DNA of 64,000 bases from Acephala macrosclerotiorum (GCA_014904845.1 MU119313.1:107267-171266); one strand, 5' to 3'. Shown: positions 36,097 to 48,950, numbered from the stretch's first letter. Notes: generated by a model from the sequence alone, not told the origin. Program-made: numbers and translations.

Positions 36097-37695
36097 ATGA
36101 AGCCCTCATATACGGAAGCTGACGTCCAGTATGCACTTAAAGACGTGGCAAATGAGAAGTCCTTGCGAAAATCCTCTCTCGACTGGAGTGTACCGAGAGG
36201 CACTCTTCAACACAGAGTACTCGGCATTCTTCCTAAGAAAGAGGCTTATGCGCATTTGCAGAGGCTTGCCCCGATCTAGGAGCAACGTCTTACAGACCGA
36301 GTACTAGTTCAAGAAACTCTAGGGCTCAACCCTACACATGCACAGATCCGAGCTTTTGCTGGCCGTATTTTGGCTTCTCGACGCGATACTACACTACTCG
36401 GAAAACGCTGGATAGTTGGATTTCTTCGCCGGAATCCTATTCTTAAGACCAAAAAGCAATTCAGAATCGATTCTGTGCGTGTTAATAGTGCTACATCTGA
36501 TATTATTAAGGCTTGGTTTCAAAAATTGGAGATACCGGCGATCAAAGCAATCAAAGCTGAAAACCGATAGAATATGGATGAAGCGGGGATTATGGAAGGC
36601 CAAAAAGAGAATGGATTAGTGGTTGGGAGTGTTGAGAAACGTTTTATTCAAAAGAAACAACCAGGATCTAAGGCTTGGACCTCATTTATTGAATGCATCT
36701 CCTCGAGCGGCCGGGCCATTCTTCCGATCGTCATGTTCAAGGGAAAATCAGTCCAACAACAATGGTTTCCTATGGGATTGAGAGAGTATAAGGGCTGGAA
36801 GTTTACTGCAATCGACAATAGATGGACATCTGACGATACTGCCTTAGAGTGGTTGCAAACCGTCTTCATACTCCAAACGGCACCACGTGACCCAAAAGAG
36901 CCCCGTCTACTCATATTAGACGGCCATGGAAGCCATGAGACAACAGAATTCATGTGAGAGTGCTTTTCGAACAATATCCACTTGTTATTCTTATTATCGC
37001 ATACTTCACATGTGCTCCAACCTCTGGATTTATCAATTTTTTCTCCCTTTAAATCCGCTTATCGAAGGCGGCTAGGTTCGCTGTCTCTTATCAACGACTC
37101 GACGCCTATGGAGAAGCAAAATTTCTTGAAATGTTATAAGCAAGCTCGGATAGATGCTTTAATAGAAGGAAACTGCAAGGCGAGTTGAAAAGTTTCAGAG
37201 TTATGGCCGCAGAACATCTCGAAGTCTCTTATGAATCGATTATTACTTGAAAATAGTAATAAAGCGATCGAGAAACCTCTACAACCGTCAGGAAAGGATG
37301 CAGCACTTGAATGGATCCAAGATTCATCATTTGGAGTATAGAAAACCTTTCAAAAAAGTGAAAATGTCCGAGAACAATCGAGGCAAATCACGAGACTTAG
37401 AGAAACCGATACGGCAATTGCTAGAGTGCTTTTTAGGAAAATAGCTAAGGGCTTAGACAATAAGGACTTTGTTATTGCTAAGCAAGAGCGTAAGATCCAA
37501 GCATTGAAAGCTAAAGTAGTCCAACTTGAGCCTAGAAAACGGCGGAAAGTAAAGACTAATCCAAATTCCAAGTTCGCTGATATCGAGAAGATCTACAAGG
37601 CACAGATGGAAGCTGGAGACCGCCAAAATGTACCATTAGATTCCGATGACTTCCCTAGTATAGCCTCTACTTTATCTCATATATCTATTAGTTGA
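36097..37695 (+). pseudogene. Pogo/Fot1 transposase with in-frame stops
   Basis: One continuous frame of 533 codons from ATG at 36097 to the stop at 37693-37695, broken by five internal stops (36277, 36568, 36955, 37186, 37339) and no frameshift. An N-terminal helix-turn-helix region (SLRKSSLDWSVPRGTLQHRV) and a second DNA-binding segment (GKRWIVGFLRRNP) precede the DDE-type catalytic core: NMDEAGIMEG (first Asp, codon 36577-36579), LLILDGHGSH (second Asp) and VLQPLDLSIFSPFK (third Asp). All three acidic positions remain. A lysine-rich coiled-coil-like tail follows. The stops are TAG or TGA and fit single G-to-A or C-to-T changes of Trp or Gln codons, so inactivation looks recent. Confidence 0.92.
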
Positions 37696-37734
37696 TTAAA
37701 AAGTTATTCGCGGTCGAACTAGGTAGATAGGAAT

Positions 37735-37785
37735 TAAGCGAGGTGGCCCAGAACAGGGGGGGGCCCACTTCTAGGGGGTTTGACT
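37735..37785 (-). repeat. Right terminal inverted repeat of the pogo element
   Basis: 51 bp, exact reverse complement of 35949-35999. Confidence 0.97.
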
Positions 37786-38093
37786 TATGCGGAACCTGAA
37801 TAAGAGGAAACTACAATACAGTAAAATTGGGCTCAAATGAAATACGTTTGTATGAATAATCTTGATGAACACCACTTAGAATTTGAAATTCGCAATTGGG
37901 TGTCTCCTATACAAACAAATGGAACTCATCCTCCCTTGAAACCCTCTCTAGTTTCTGGGGTAACGTAGGCATTCTCGTCTCACGGAGGTTGGTCACTGAT
38001 GGGGTTTCAACACCCTTAAGCTTTTCTAGACAAAAGAGATATAGCATCTATGTCCTCTCCTCTCAGCGGCCTCCCTTCGGTTAGAAGTTCGTT

Positions 38094-38583
38094 CTACAAC
38101 TTGCGCCGTATTGATTCGAATTGAGTATGGAATACACCTTCTCCAACCATCTGCGCGGTGCTCTTCGGACCGCTTTTGAAGGCTGGTACCAAAGCAATTG
38201 TGTCGTTTGTGTCGTTTGTAAGAAGGCCACCATTGACACGGTCAATAGAACCCTCATCCATCAATTGGTCTCTATTTGTGAGCTGAGTTTGGGGACAGGG
38301 CTCCCAATAGTCCAGTTTGTCTGTTTTAAAAGTCGAAGACGCAGGGCCCATATTAATATCAATAGAGGCTGTTACAAGTGCATTAACGTACGATATGAAC
38401 GAGGTCGTCGGCTTCGCTGGCTTTCCCGCCGACCACTTCACGACCATGCCGACATTCGCTCGTTCGAGCGATTACTCCGCAGCACGCGCGCAATGCCATT
38501 TAGAGACGCGACGCAACATAGCTTTCGAAGTCGGAGACATCACCTGGAACTGGTACGCACGCGCTACTACTTCGGCAAGCTAA
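38094..38583 (-). pseudogene. Unidentified gene fragment
   Basis: On the minus strand, LAEVVARAYQFQVMSPTSK and AMLRRVSKWHCARAAE are followed by a stop and then, in the same frame, SLERANVGMVVKWSAGKP and a 117-residue frame containing VNGGLLTNDTNDTIALVPAF and MVGEGVFHTQFESIRRKL. The text looks like real protein with normal composition, but I cannot name the family. The stop and the loss of flanking exons beside AT-rich DNA suggest a relic next to Copia element C. Confidence 0.5.
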
Positions 38584-38805
38584 TCTTTACATAAAGCATC
38601 GTCGACAACTCTAGGCCGTTCTAGGGGGGGTACGATAATCTACGGCCTTCAAATATATTCATTAACTTTAAAACGATGCGCATCACCGCCTTGCTCGACT
38701 TCGAGTTTACTATTAATAGTGGGGCTTGATTCGATCGCTCTTAAAAGGCTCTACTCTTAAGTGGGTAAAAGCGAGTTATCGCGGAAAGCAAATTATTACG
38801 CATTA

Positions 38806-39047
38806 AAAAAAAAAAAAAAAAAGATTTTTTTGCGATTAAACGGTATATATCTTAATAATTCTTTTATATAATTTTTAAATTTCAAAATATATAATAATAA
38901 TAAATATAAATTATTTAATTTTTAATTTAAATTTTAAATTAATTAATATTTAAATTTAAATTTTAATATAATTAAAAATTTTAAAAATAAGTTTTATATA
39001 ATATTGCGCTTATTTAAAAATATTAATTTTAATTGATTTAATTAAAG
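38806..39047. other. AT-rich DNA outside Copia element C
   Basis: About 240 bp of very AT-rich sequence after a run of about 18 As (38805-38822). It may be RIP spreading from element C or the remnant of another insertion; no motif is visible. Confidence 0.5.
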
Positions 39048-39222
39048 TATTAATAGTATTAAAATACTCGAATATATTAATATATTATATTTAATAATTG
39101 TAATTTTTACGTATTGAATATAAAAATTAAATTTAAAATTGAGAGTATTGATATACTCTCAAATTCTACGCTAATTTTTTTTTAATTAAAGTACGTAATA
39201 AATACGTATATATATTTCGATA
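39048..39222 (-). repeat. Left LTR of Copia element C
   Basis: 175 bp, paired with 45458-45631. The CACGTG sites of the right copy read tacgta here. Confidence 0.85.
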
Positions 39223-42200
39223 TTAATAATTTTTATTTTTATAATAAAAATTTATTTTATTTTTTAATATAATTTTTTATTTAATCGTAAACTCAATAAA
39301 TAATTTTATAATCTAAAAATTTAATACTTATAAAACGATTATAAAAAATCGCTCGTTTAAAAAAACTATAAAAAAATTTATAATTGTATTAATTATATTA
39401 TAAATTTTTTATAAAATTATAATTTTTTCGTATAATATTAATTGAATAATTTTTTAAAAAAAAAAAATTTTAAAATAAAAAATATTTTTTAATTTTAATA
39501 TTTCGTATTATATTTATTTATTTTTTTATATATATATTTTAATTTTTGTTTCAATTAATTTTTTTTTATAGAATTAATATAAAATTTAATTCGATAATAT
39601 TTTAATTATAATAAAAAAAATAATTAAATTAATAATTTAATTATTTCGTATTTTTATTATAAAAATTTTTTTATTTATATTATATTTTAAAAATCGTATT
39701 TTATACAATTAATAAATTTCTATTTATAGTATTAATAGTATCGTATAATTATTGAAAATATTAATAATTCGACGCGTTTTAAACGCGATTAAATTTTTAC
39801 GATATAATATTTTAATCGATTTAAAAATTAATTAATAAAATCGAAATTTGTTAAAATATAAAATTTTTTTAAAATTGATTTATTATAATAAAAAAATTGT
39901 ATTTAATATTATTATTAATAAAATCGAAAAATCGATAATAAAATAAATAAATCAAATAATCAAATTATAAAATCGATAATCGAATATTTTAATTTGCGAT
40001 TTATATAATTAATTAATAACGATTAATTATATTTTTATATTTTTAAAAATTTAATTCGAAATAAAAAAATTTATTCGATTTAAAAAAACAAAATTTTATT
40101 TTTATTTTAAATTTTATTTTATTTTATTTATTTTTTTATTTTAATCGTAAAATTATTTATATTAATAAACGTTTATAAAATTTTATTTAAATTGAATTTT
40201 ATTATAATATTTATCGAATTATCGTTTTTATATATTTATTATACTTTTTACAATTTTTTACGTTTATACAATTATTTTAAAATTATAATATCGATTATAA
40301 AACGTTTTTCAATCATTATTTTTAATTTTATTAAATAATCGTATAAAAAATACGAATTCGTATAAATAATAATAAAAATATTAAATAAATCGAATTATTT
40401 CGCAATTATATTAATAGTAAAAATTATTACAATTATTATATTTGTTTTATTGATTATTTCGTAGATTTTAAACATTAAAACGTTTTTAATAATTTTTTTA
40501 TATTTTATAGAATTTTAATATATTAAATTGTTTTTTTATTTTAAAATCGTTTTTCGTTCGAATTTTATTAATTATTATAATTACGTATTTAATTTATAAA
40601 TTTAAATCAATATTATTAATATATAAATCGTTTACGAATATAAATATTTTAATTGTTTTTATTTAATAAATAAACGTAATATATATTTCGCGAGTTTATT
40701 ATTTTTAATATTAATTAAAATAATTTATAGTTTTTAAATCGATAAATTTAATTTTTTTTATTTAAATTATATTTTTTTTTTAGTAATTATATAATTTTAT
40801 TATTAAATATTAATTAATTCGTAAATATTAAATAATTTTTTATTTTTTATTTATAATTTGATTTTAATATATTATTTATTTATATATTAATAATTTCGAA
40901 TATTTTTTTTATTTTTTTCAATTAAAAAATAAAAATTATATATTGAAAATTTTATTTTTAATTTAAAAATATAATATTTATAATATATAATAAATTAATA
41001 AATATTTGTTTTTACGAGTTTATATAATAATTTTTTTATAATTATAATTTTTTTTTTAAAATAAAATTTATAATTACGTATATATTTATATAACGTTTTA
41101 TAATTATATTACAAAGTTGTAATTTTAAATTAAAATTGAAATCAAAATTAAAATTGTTTTTTTAATTTATTCGTTAAATAATAAATAATTCTATAAAAAT
41201 AAATTTTTTTAATTTATTATTAAAAATTTAAATTACGATTTTCGTTTTTTCGTATAATTCGTTTATTGTTTTATTTTTAATTTCGTATATTAATTTAAAT
41301 TTAAAAATCGAAATATTTTTATATATTATTAAATTATATTATATAAATTTAAAAACGTTTTTAATAAATAGTTTATTTTATTTTTTTTTATTATAAAATT
41401 TCGAAAAAAATTTCAAATATAATAATAATTTTTTTTTTCGTAATTTAATTACGAGTTTTATATTTGCTTTTTTTTTGTTCGTTATATAAATTATATCGAT
41501 TGTAATTTTTTTTTTATATAATAATAATTAAAATTTTTATTATCGTTATCGATATTTATAAAATTAAAATAATTTTATTCGAAATAAATCGTAAATTTAA
41601 ATTTATTTTTTTGTATTTTTTAATTGATTATAACGTTTAAATTAAATTTCGATTAAGATTAAATAATTATTATTATCGTTTTTTTAATTTTTAATTTTTT
41701 ATATTGTTTTTATTATTTTTAATTTTTTGTTTTTTTATATAATTTTTATAAATTGTTTTTTTATCGATTTTTCAATTTACAATTTTCGAAAATAAAATTT
41801 TATTACAATTAATTTAAAGTTTATCAATTTATAAAATAATTATATAATATATTTTTTATTTGTAATTATTAATAATTTATATAATTTTATTTTTATTTTT
41901 TGTATTTTCTAAAAATTCGAACATTGAAATTAATAAATAAATTTAAAATAATTAAAATATTAAAATCGTTTTTTATTATTAAAATATCGTTAATTTATTA
42001 TTTAATTTGTATATAATAAAATTCGTTTATTATTTTACGAATAACGTTTATTTTTTTTACTATTATCGACGTAAAAATATTTATATTGAAAATTTTAAAA
42101 TATATTTTAAATATTAATAAAATAAATACAAATTCGTTCGATTTTATTAAATCGTTACAAATTTTTATTATTATTTATAGTATTTATTTTTTCGTAATAT

Positions 42201-45200
42201 ATTTTACTATTTTTTTTAATATAATCATATAAACTCGTTATAATAAAATATAATATCGTTTTATTTTTTCAATTAAATTATACGTTTTAATTGAAATTTT
42301 TTTTATTTTTATTATTATAATTTTTATTTATTATTTGAATTTTATAAATACAAAGTTTTTTTTAATATTATAAATTAAAATTTTTAATAATTTTAAATAC
42401 GTATTAATTTAATATTTTTTAATTACGTTTTATATCGCTCGTATAAATATTTTTATAATAAATCGTACGTTTTAAAATTTTATAATAAAATCTACAAATT
42501 GTAAAATTGTATTATTATTTAAATATATAATATTAACGATTATTAAATAATTAAACTCGTAATTATTTATTAAAAGAAATTTGAATCGTTTTAATAATTT
42601 CGCGTTTATTTAATAATAATAATAAAATTTGTTTATTTGTTTCAATTATTAATATATAAAATTTTAATTTTTAATTTTATTAAAAATATTTACAAATCGT
42701 CGTATTAATAAATATTCAAATTTCTTATATACGTATTGTAAGTTTATATTTATTAAATAATATCAAATAAATTTTTTTTTTAATTTTATTAATAAAATCT
42801 ATAAATTTTTTTATTTACATACAATTAATACAATTGTATTATTATTATATTTTTTTATACGATTTTTTATATTATAAAATACAACGTAAAAAATAACGTT
42901 TTTAATAGAAATATAAACTTTAATCGTATTTTCAATTTTTATATTATTTATTTCGAATTAAATTTTTTTTTTCGCGTTTCGAAATATTGAATTTAATTTA
43001 TAAATCGATTTTTTATAAAATTATAAATTAATTATATTTTGTAATTAATATAATAATTGTATTTATATTTAATAATATACTTTAAAATCTTTTTATAGTA
43101 TATTTATTTATAAATTAAAAAAAATTTAATTCAAATTTTTTTTAATTAAATAAAATATATTATTTTTAATCAAAAAATATTATATTTTTTAATTATTTAA
43201 TTTTACGATTAATTTTTCAATATTAATATATTTTATCATAAAAAAATTAATTTTTATAAACATTTTTTTTTTTTTTTATTTTTTAAAATCGAATTTTTTT
43301 ACTTTTTTTTTATAAATTAAAAAAATTTAATAATTTATTATAAAAATGTATTTTTTATATTAAAAATAAATTTGATTTTTAAATTTTTTATATATATATT
43401 TTTTTTTAAAAAGTATTTTATCGATTAATATTTTGTTTTTTTATAAATATAATTTTTTTTTTTTTGAATAATTATTACGATTTTTATTTATTTTGTATTT
43501 ATTGTATTTATAATTAATAAAATAAATATTTGAATTTAATTATTTTATATTTCGTTTTTTTTTAATTAATTAAATAATATATTACAATTAATATTAAATG
43601 CTTTTTAATGTATTTTTAAAATTTGTAAAATATATATAATATTTTTTAATATTATTACAAATTTATAAAATACAATTTTTTATATTATTATTTTTACGAT
43701 TTTTTTTCGATTGTTTTTTTTTGAATTTATTATAATTTATTAAATAATAATTCGAAATTTTCGATCAATTTTTTAATAAAAATTTTTTAATAATATTTCG
43801 TAAAAATATTTTTTTTTAATTTTTTTTAATATATTATTAAAATATATAAAATTTCAAATTTGATTTTTATATATTTAATAATTTTTTCAAATGAAAAATT
43901 ATAATAAAAAATATTATTTAAATAAAAATTTCGTATTTATTTTTTTAATATAATTAAAAACGTTTTTTTATACATATTTAATATAATATTTATATTATTA
44001 TAATAAATTTAAAATAATTTCAATTTCTCGTTTAAAAAATCGTAAATTGTTTTTTTATATTTATTATTATTATTATTAAAATAAAATTTTTTTAAATTAT
44101 TAAACTTTTTAATAATTTAATTTTTTAACGTTTTATTTTTATTTTTATTTGAATTTTTAAATTTTTTTTTTTTATATTATACGATTAATATTCGTCGTAA
44201 AATTTTTATTAAAAATAATTAATTTTTCGAGATTTATAATCGTTTTATTATATATTAAAAAATTGAAAAATTTATTATCGTAATAATTTTAATTTTAATA
44301 AATCTTTTTATTTATATTATAAATAATATTATATTTATTTTAAAATTTACTCGTAATATTAATTTTTTATTATTTTTAATCGAATTAATATTCTTTTTTC
44401 AAATATTATTATTTTAAATTAATTTATTTTGTAATAAATTATTATTTTTTGTTTGTTTTTTATTTTATTAAATTTTTCGATGATTTTTTTAAATTTTTAA
44501 AATAGCGTTTTTAAAAATATATATATTTTATTTTTATTTCGAAATATTTTTTATTATAATTTTTAATTTGTATTTAAAATTTCAAAAAATATTTTTTTTA
44601 TTTTTTTACGCGAAATATAAATATTATTTTTTTTTAAATAATTCTTTAATTAAATAATTAAAAAAATATTTATTATTTTAAAATATATTATTTATTAGTT
44701 TTTAAAAATTTTATTATAAAAATTTTATAAAATATTATTTTCATATTTAAAATCTTTAAATATATTAAATATATATAAAATAAATTTATTTATAATTAAT
44801 TTATTTAAATTTATTTATTTGAAATCGATTTATTTTTTATATTTATTATTATTATAATAAAATAAATTTTTTTTTTCTATATATTTATTTAAATTAATTT
44901 TTTATAATAATTCGAATTTTATTGTTTTTAATATTAAATAATAAAAATATATTCGAAAAAAATAAAACGTTTTTCGAAATTTTTTTATTTTTATTTTAAA
45001 TATCAATTTTTATTATTTTAAAATATTAATTTATATTTGAAAAATTTATTTATTTGTATATAAAATATTAATAAAAATTCAAATTAATTGTAATTCAAAT
45101 ACGTTTCAAATAATATAAAAATTTATTATTTTTAAAAAAAAAATATAATATATAATATTTATTATTATTTTAATTATTAATTTAAAAAAATTAAAATTAA

Positions 45201-45457
45201 AATTTTAATAATTATTTTTTCAATTTTTAATATTATATATAAAATTTTTTAAATATCGAAAAAAATATAAAACGTAAAACTTTTAAATATTGAAAAAATT
45301 TATATTTTTTTACGTAGAATTTTTTTAATATTTTTTTATAAAAATTTTTAAATATTAAAAAAAAATTAAATATATATTTTTAAATTTTAAAAAAATATAT
45401 ATTTTTTTATATAAATTTTTTTTTTAATTTAAATTTTATTGTTTTATATTTAATTAA

Positions 45458-45631
45458 TATTAATAATATTAAAATACTCGAATATATTAATATATTACGT
45501 TTAATAATTATAGTTTTTATATATTGAATATAAAAATTATTAATTATTTAAAAATATTAATATACTCTCAAGTTCTACGCTAGCTCCCTCTTAGCTAGGG
45601 CACGTGATAAGCACGTGCATACGTCCCGACA
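45458..45631 (-). repeat. Right LTR of Copia element C
   Basis: 174 bp. Its outer 60 bp keeps normal composition with two CACGTG sites (45601-45606 and 45612-45617). Confidence 0.87.
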
Positions 45632-46277
45632 TAAATTTTTTTTTTAATATAAAAAACAAAAAACACGAGAACTTGCTTTCGCGCGACGACTCGCTAGGCG
45701 GAAAAATATCACCCGAAGATGCGCCTCGAACACCGACTCCGGCGGCCTCAAACCCAACGAAACAACAGCGCATGACAGGTCGTGCCCAAATACCTCGACC
45801 TAGGCATTAGCTCTTGGCTATTCCCTTCATGGCCCTTGTTTCTCTATAAGTATGGATCGCTCAGTAACAAACCGAGAATTGTAATACATGCATACAGATT
45901 TGGTTTAGAGTATCCAAGGAAATTATCAGAGAGGTTGCTGGTGTCTGGTGGGGCGCCATTTTTCTGGGCTAAGAAGTTCCTACTCTCGACATGCATTGAT
46001 AAACTTGAGCCGTAATTACGAAAATAAAATATGCCTCATTCTATTAGTTTGACAGCGTTAATCCCGAAAGGCAAGTATACAAATCTCGTTCTGGAGATTC
46101 TAGGTGACCATGTTGATGCAGCCACTGCGGGGTAGCCGAGATGTTGTACCACCAAAGATGCACTCATTCAGCTCACTGCATTGCAAGACTTGGCACTTGC
46201 ATATATGGAGTGCCTGCTCCGTTAAGTCAAAAACCGAACCCATCTCAGCAACTTTGAGAGATACAAGTCAGCACGCC
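45632..46277. other. Intergenic region upstream of the GMC gene
   Basis: About 650 bp of gene-like composition between element C and the oxidoreductase. It contains cgacgactcgcta at 45684-45696, a 13-mer found again in the hairpin cluster at 48437-48449. The upstream in-frame extension from 46104 is not needed for the GMC protein. Confidence 0.45.
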
Positions 46278-48394
46278 ATGGCAAGTGGAAAGAATATATT
46301 CTTCAATCTGTTCACTTTGCTGGGTCTTGTCAATGCCCGCCAAGCCTTTCCAGGGATAATTTTGGATCGTGCCTCGGAGATTCTACAAAGTTATGACTAC
46401 GTCGTCGTTGGAGGAGGGCTAAGTGGGCTTGTCGTAGCAAATCGACTTTCTGAGCATTCTGGTAGGTAACTCAATTCGCGGTTAACGAATAAAGACTAAC
46501 TGCTCAAGGAACAACAGTTCTCATTATCGAAGCCGGCGGGTTGTAAGTCGTGTACCGTAAAAATCTACATCGACCATCAGAATTGATCCCATTGCAGTTC
46601 CGAGGATGAAGACTGGGTCACAATTCCCCTTGTGTCATGTGGCAATGTTCCCGATGTGGGCAATGGACCCAGAGGATCGAAGTATGACTGGAACATGACC
46701 GGTATTCCTCAACCAGAGCTAGGCAATCGCTCAATCAAAACCCCAGCGGGCAAGGTCATCGGTGGTGGAACGGTTTTGAATGGTATGGTCTTTAATCGCG
46801 GATCTGAAGCAGACTATGACCGTTGGGAAGCGCTTGGGAATCCCGGATGGAACTTCGAGAATTTGTTGCCGTATTTCAAGAAATCCGAGAAATTCACGCC
46901 TCCTGATTTAAAGCTAGACGCGGAAGGCTGGGATGTTGAGTACAACCCCGCTTACCATGGTGAGCATGGACTTGTGCAGTCAAGTTTTGCGCGTTTCGTT
47001 TGGCCCTCAACGAGTGAGTCCTTGCTTCTACTGTATTGATATGTTTGACAAAAGCCGAAAGGAAACTTTATAAACTCAATGAAAGAACTGGATGTACCGA
47101 TTATCAGCGATGCAATGGGAGGAAACGCAGCCGGTGCATATTGGTTCACTCAGTCGGTAAATCCAGAGAACGAAACTCGGTCGACTTCTCAGGGATTTTA
47201 CATCCCGAGCAGACCCAACCTGCATCTCCTGATTGGCAATAGAGTCACAAGAATCATAATAGAGTCCGGAAGGGTCAAGGGCGTAGAGTTTTCAGCTGGC
47301 GAAAATGCTGCAACGAGCTCTGTCCAAGTCTCGCAGGAAGCAATTCTGTCAGCTGGGGCTTTTCATACGCCCCAAATACTTCAGATCTCTGGTATCGGCG
47401 AAACAACACATCTTTCGAGCCTAGGTATTGAAACCGTGGTTGACCTTCCGGGTGTTGGATCGAATTATCATGACCATTCGCTACTGTTTACTGGCCAGAC
47501 AGGCAAGCGACTCTTGATGCTTAATGACCTGTTGCTGACTTGCTCTTGACAGTGAATATCGCACCCAACATCGGAAACTTCAGCAATCATACCTGGGCCT
47601 CAGAACAGCTTGCAATATACGAGTCGAGAAGGGAAGGTCCGTTCACCACCCTCGGAGGCAACTTCTTCGCCTTCCTCCCACTTGAAACATTCTCGAATGC
47701 GACCGCCCTGTCTTCAGCTGCCGCGGCTCAACAAACGTCACACTACTTATCACCAAACACTCCAACTACGGTACGAGCAGGTTATGAAGCTCAATTCGCC
47801 CTTCTCGCAAGCGATCTCTCCTCTTCATCGATGGCACATCTGGAATTCATCTTCGATGACAGCGCAATACTTCCAGCTCTCCACCAACCCTTCAGCCGCG
47901 GCACTGTCTTAATAAACAGTACTTCGCCCTTCGACGCTCCAGTCATTGACCCACGTTATCTGAGCAATCCTCTTGATCTTGACCTCTTTGTTGCAGGTTT
48001 TAAATACGCGCGGACGATCAGAGATACTGAGGCAATGCAGGCAATCGACGTGATTGAAACGTATCCAGGAGCCTCAGTAATGACAAGTGAACAGATTGAA
48101 GAGTTTGTGAGAGCGGGTGTTGATACTGAACATCATCATGCTGGGACCGCTTCCATGTTACCGCGAGAGCTGGGCGGGGTAGTTGATCCAGAACTAAGGG
48201 TGTATGGTGTAGAGGGCTTAAGGATTGTCGATGCAAGCATTGTACCCATGCTCCCAGCTGCTCACTTGCAAGCTACTTTGTATGGAGTTGCTGAGAAGGT
48301 AAGTCCTTGACACTGCGCACTGTGCACTGTGCTGTCAGATTCATATTGGTTAACTTCGAGCTAGGCAGCGGATTTGATCAAGAACAGTTATTAA
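46278..48394 (+). CDS. Secreted GMC oxidoreductase (FAD-dependent, AA3-like)
   Basis: Glucose-methanol-choline family flavoenzyme; members oxidise alcohols or sugars and release hydrogen peroxide, which can fuel LPMOs. Six exons: 46278-46461, 46509-46542, 46598-47013, 47062-47502, 47553-48298 and 48365-48394, giving 616 residues. The start is chosen at 46278 (cgccATGg) because MASGKNIFFNLFTLLGLVNA is a signal peptide. Visible motifs are VVVGGGLSGLVVANRLSE (dinucleotide fold), LIIEAGGFSEDEDW across intron 2, KVIGGGTVLNGMVFNRGS, ILSAGAFHTPQILQISGIG, EHHHAGTASMLPRELGG with the active-site His region, LRIVDASIVPMLPAAHLQAT with the second catalytic His, and AEKAADLIKNSY at the end after intron 5. 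Intron 4 (47503-47552) is GC-AG. Intact, though isolated between repeat blocks. The substrate cannot be told from sequence. Confidence 0.93.
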
Positions 48395-48419
48395 TACCGT
48401 AAAATGTTTCTCTCGTTCC

Positions 48420-48602
48420 GAAAGAAAGGGCCCGTCCGACGACTCGCTAAGCGAGCCAATAGCGGACGGGCCCTTTCTTTCTTTGTTCGACGTACATTTT
48501 GCTTCGCAGGGCTCGCAGAGGCGCCTCTGCGGGGAGCTATAAAGTCTTCGACTTTAATAATTTACCTCTATGTCAAGTTGCAAATTAAAAGCTTTTAATT
48601 TG
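48420..48602. repeat. Cluster of four hairpins/palindromes, possibly of mitochondrial origin
   Basis: In 183 bp: a perfect 19-bp stem (48420-48438 with 48463-48481) whose loop holds a smaller hairpin (ctcgct-a-agcgag); an 18-bp palindrome centred on gcgc (48514-48531); a 6-bp stem aaagtc/gacttt (48541-48555); and a 22-bp palindrome (48581-48602) centred on aagctt. GC-rich stems set in AT-rich DNA are typical of fungal mitochondrial spacers, so a nuclear copy of mitochondrial DNA is my preferred reading. A small palindromic mobile element is the alternative. Confidence 0.7.
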
Positions 48603-48950
48603 AGCGTTTTATAAATATTTAAAATTAATAAATTAATAAAAATTTTATATTTAAAATAAAAACGTATTTTTAATAAAATTTTATATTAAATTATTATAAT
48701 TAATTTAATTAATATAAATTTTTTTATTTAATATTTTAAATTTGAATTTAAACGAAATCGTTATATTTTTTAATATTTTTTAAAAAACAATAATATAATA
48801 CGTTTTTAATTTATAATTACGTGTATTACGATTATATTTATGTAATTTTATATTTTTTATATATTATTTTTATAGTCGAAATTTTTAAACAATTTAATTA
48901 TTATTTATTAATACATTATTTAAATTTAATATTTAATATTCTCGTTTTAA
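48603..48950. other. Short AT-rich tract
   Basis: About 350 bp of almost pure A/T directly after the hairpin cluster. It is either a RIPped repeat fragment or more of the same mitochondrial-like insert. No frame. Confidence 0.5.

Larger units (their letters stand above)
35949..37785 (+). mobile_element. Fot1/pogo-type DNA transposon with perfect terminal inverted repeats
   Basis: 1837 bp bounded by identical 51-bp inverted repeats at 35949-35999 and 37735-37785, each starting agtcaaacccc and containing an 8-nt C (or G) run. TA dinucleotides flank both ends (35947-35948 and 37786-37787), the target duplication of the Tc1/mariner superfamily. It encodes a single pogo-like transposase, now interrupted. 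Base composition is normal, unlike the Copia blocks. The perfect repeats mean it could still be mobilised by a transposase made elsewhere. Confidence 0.96.
39048..45631 (-). mobile_element. Ty1/Copia element C, RIP-saturated
   Basis: LTRs of 175 bp (39048-39222) and 174 bp (45458-45631) enclose 6584 bp. Flanking 5-mers are taaag and taaat, so a target duplication is only suggested. Minus orientation follows from collinear similarity to element A: 40200-40590 aligns in the same direction with 3890-4250 (RNase H end), including attaaaacgtttttaataat against the KSVL-coding segment of A. No frame remains. The left LTR is almost fully RIP-converted and the right LTR is largely intact at its outer end. 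Confidence 0.88.

Noticed and set aside
46104..46277. 58-residue N-terminal extension of the GMC protein
   Set aside because: The ATG at 46278 gives a signal peptide and the usual family start; the extension has no homology-like features.
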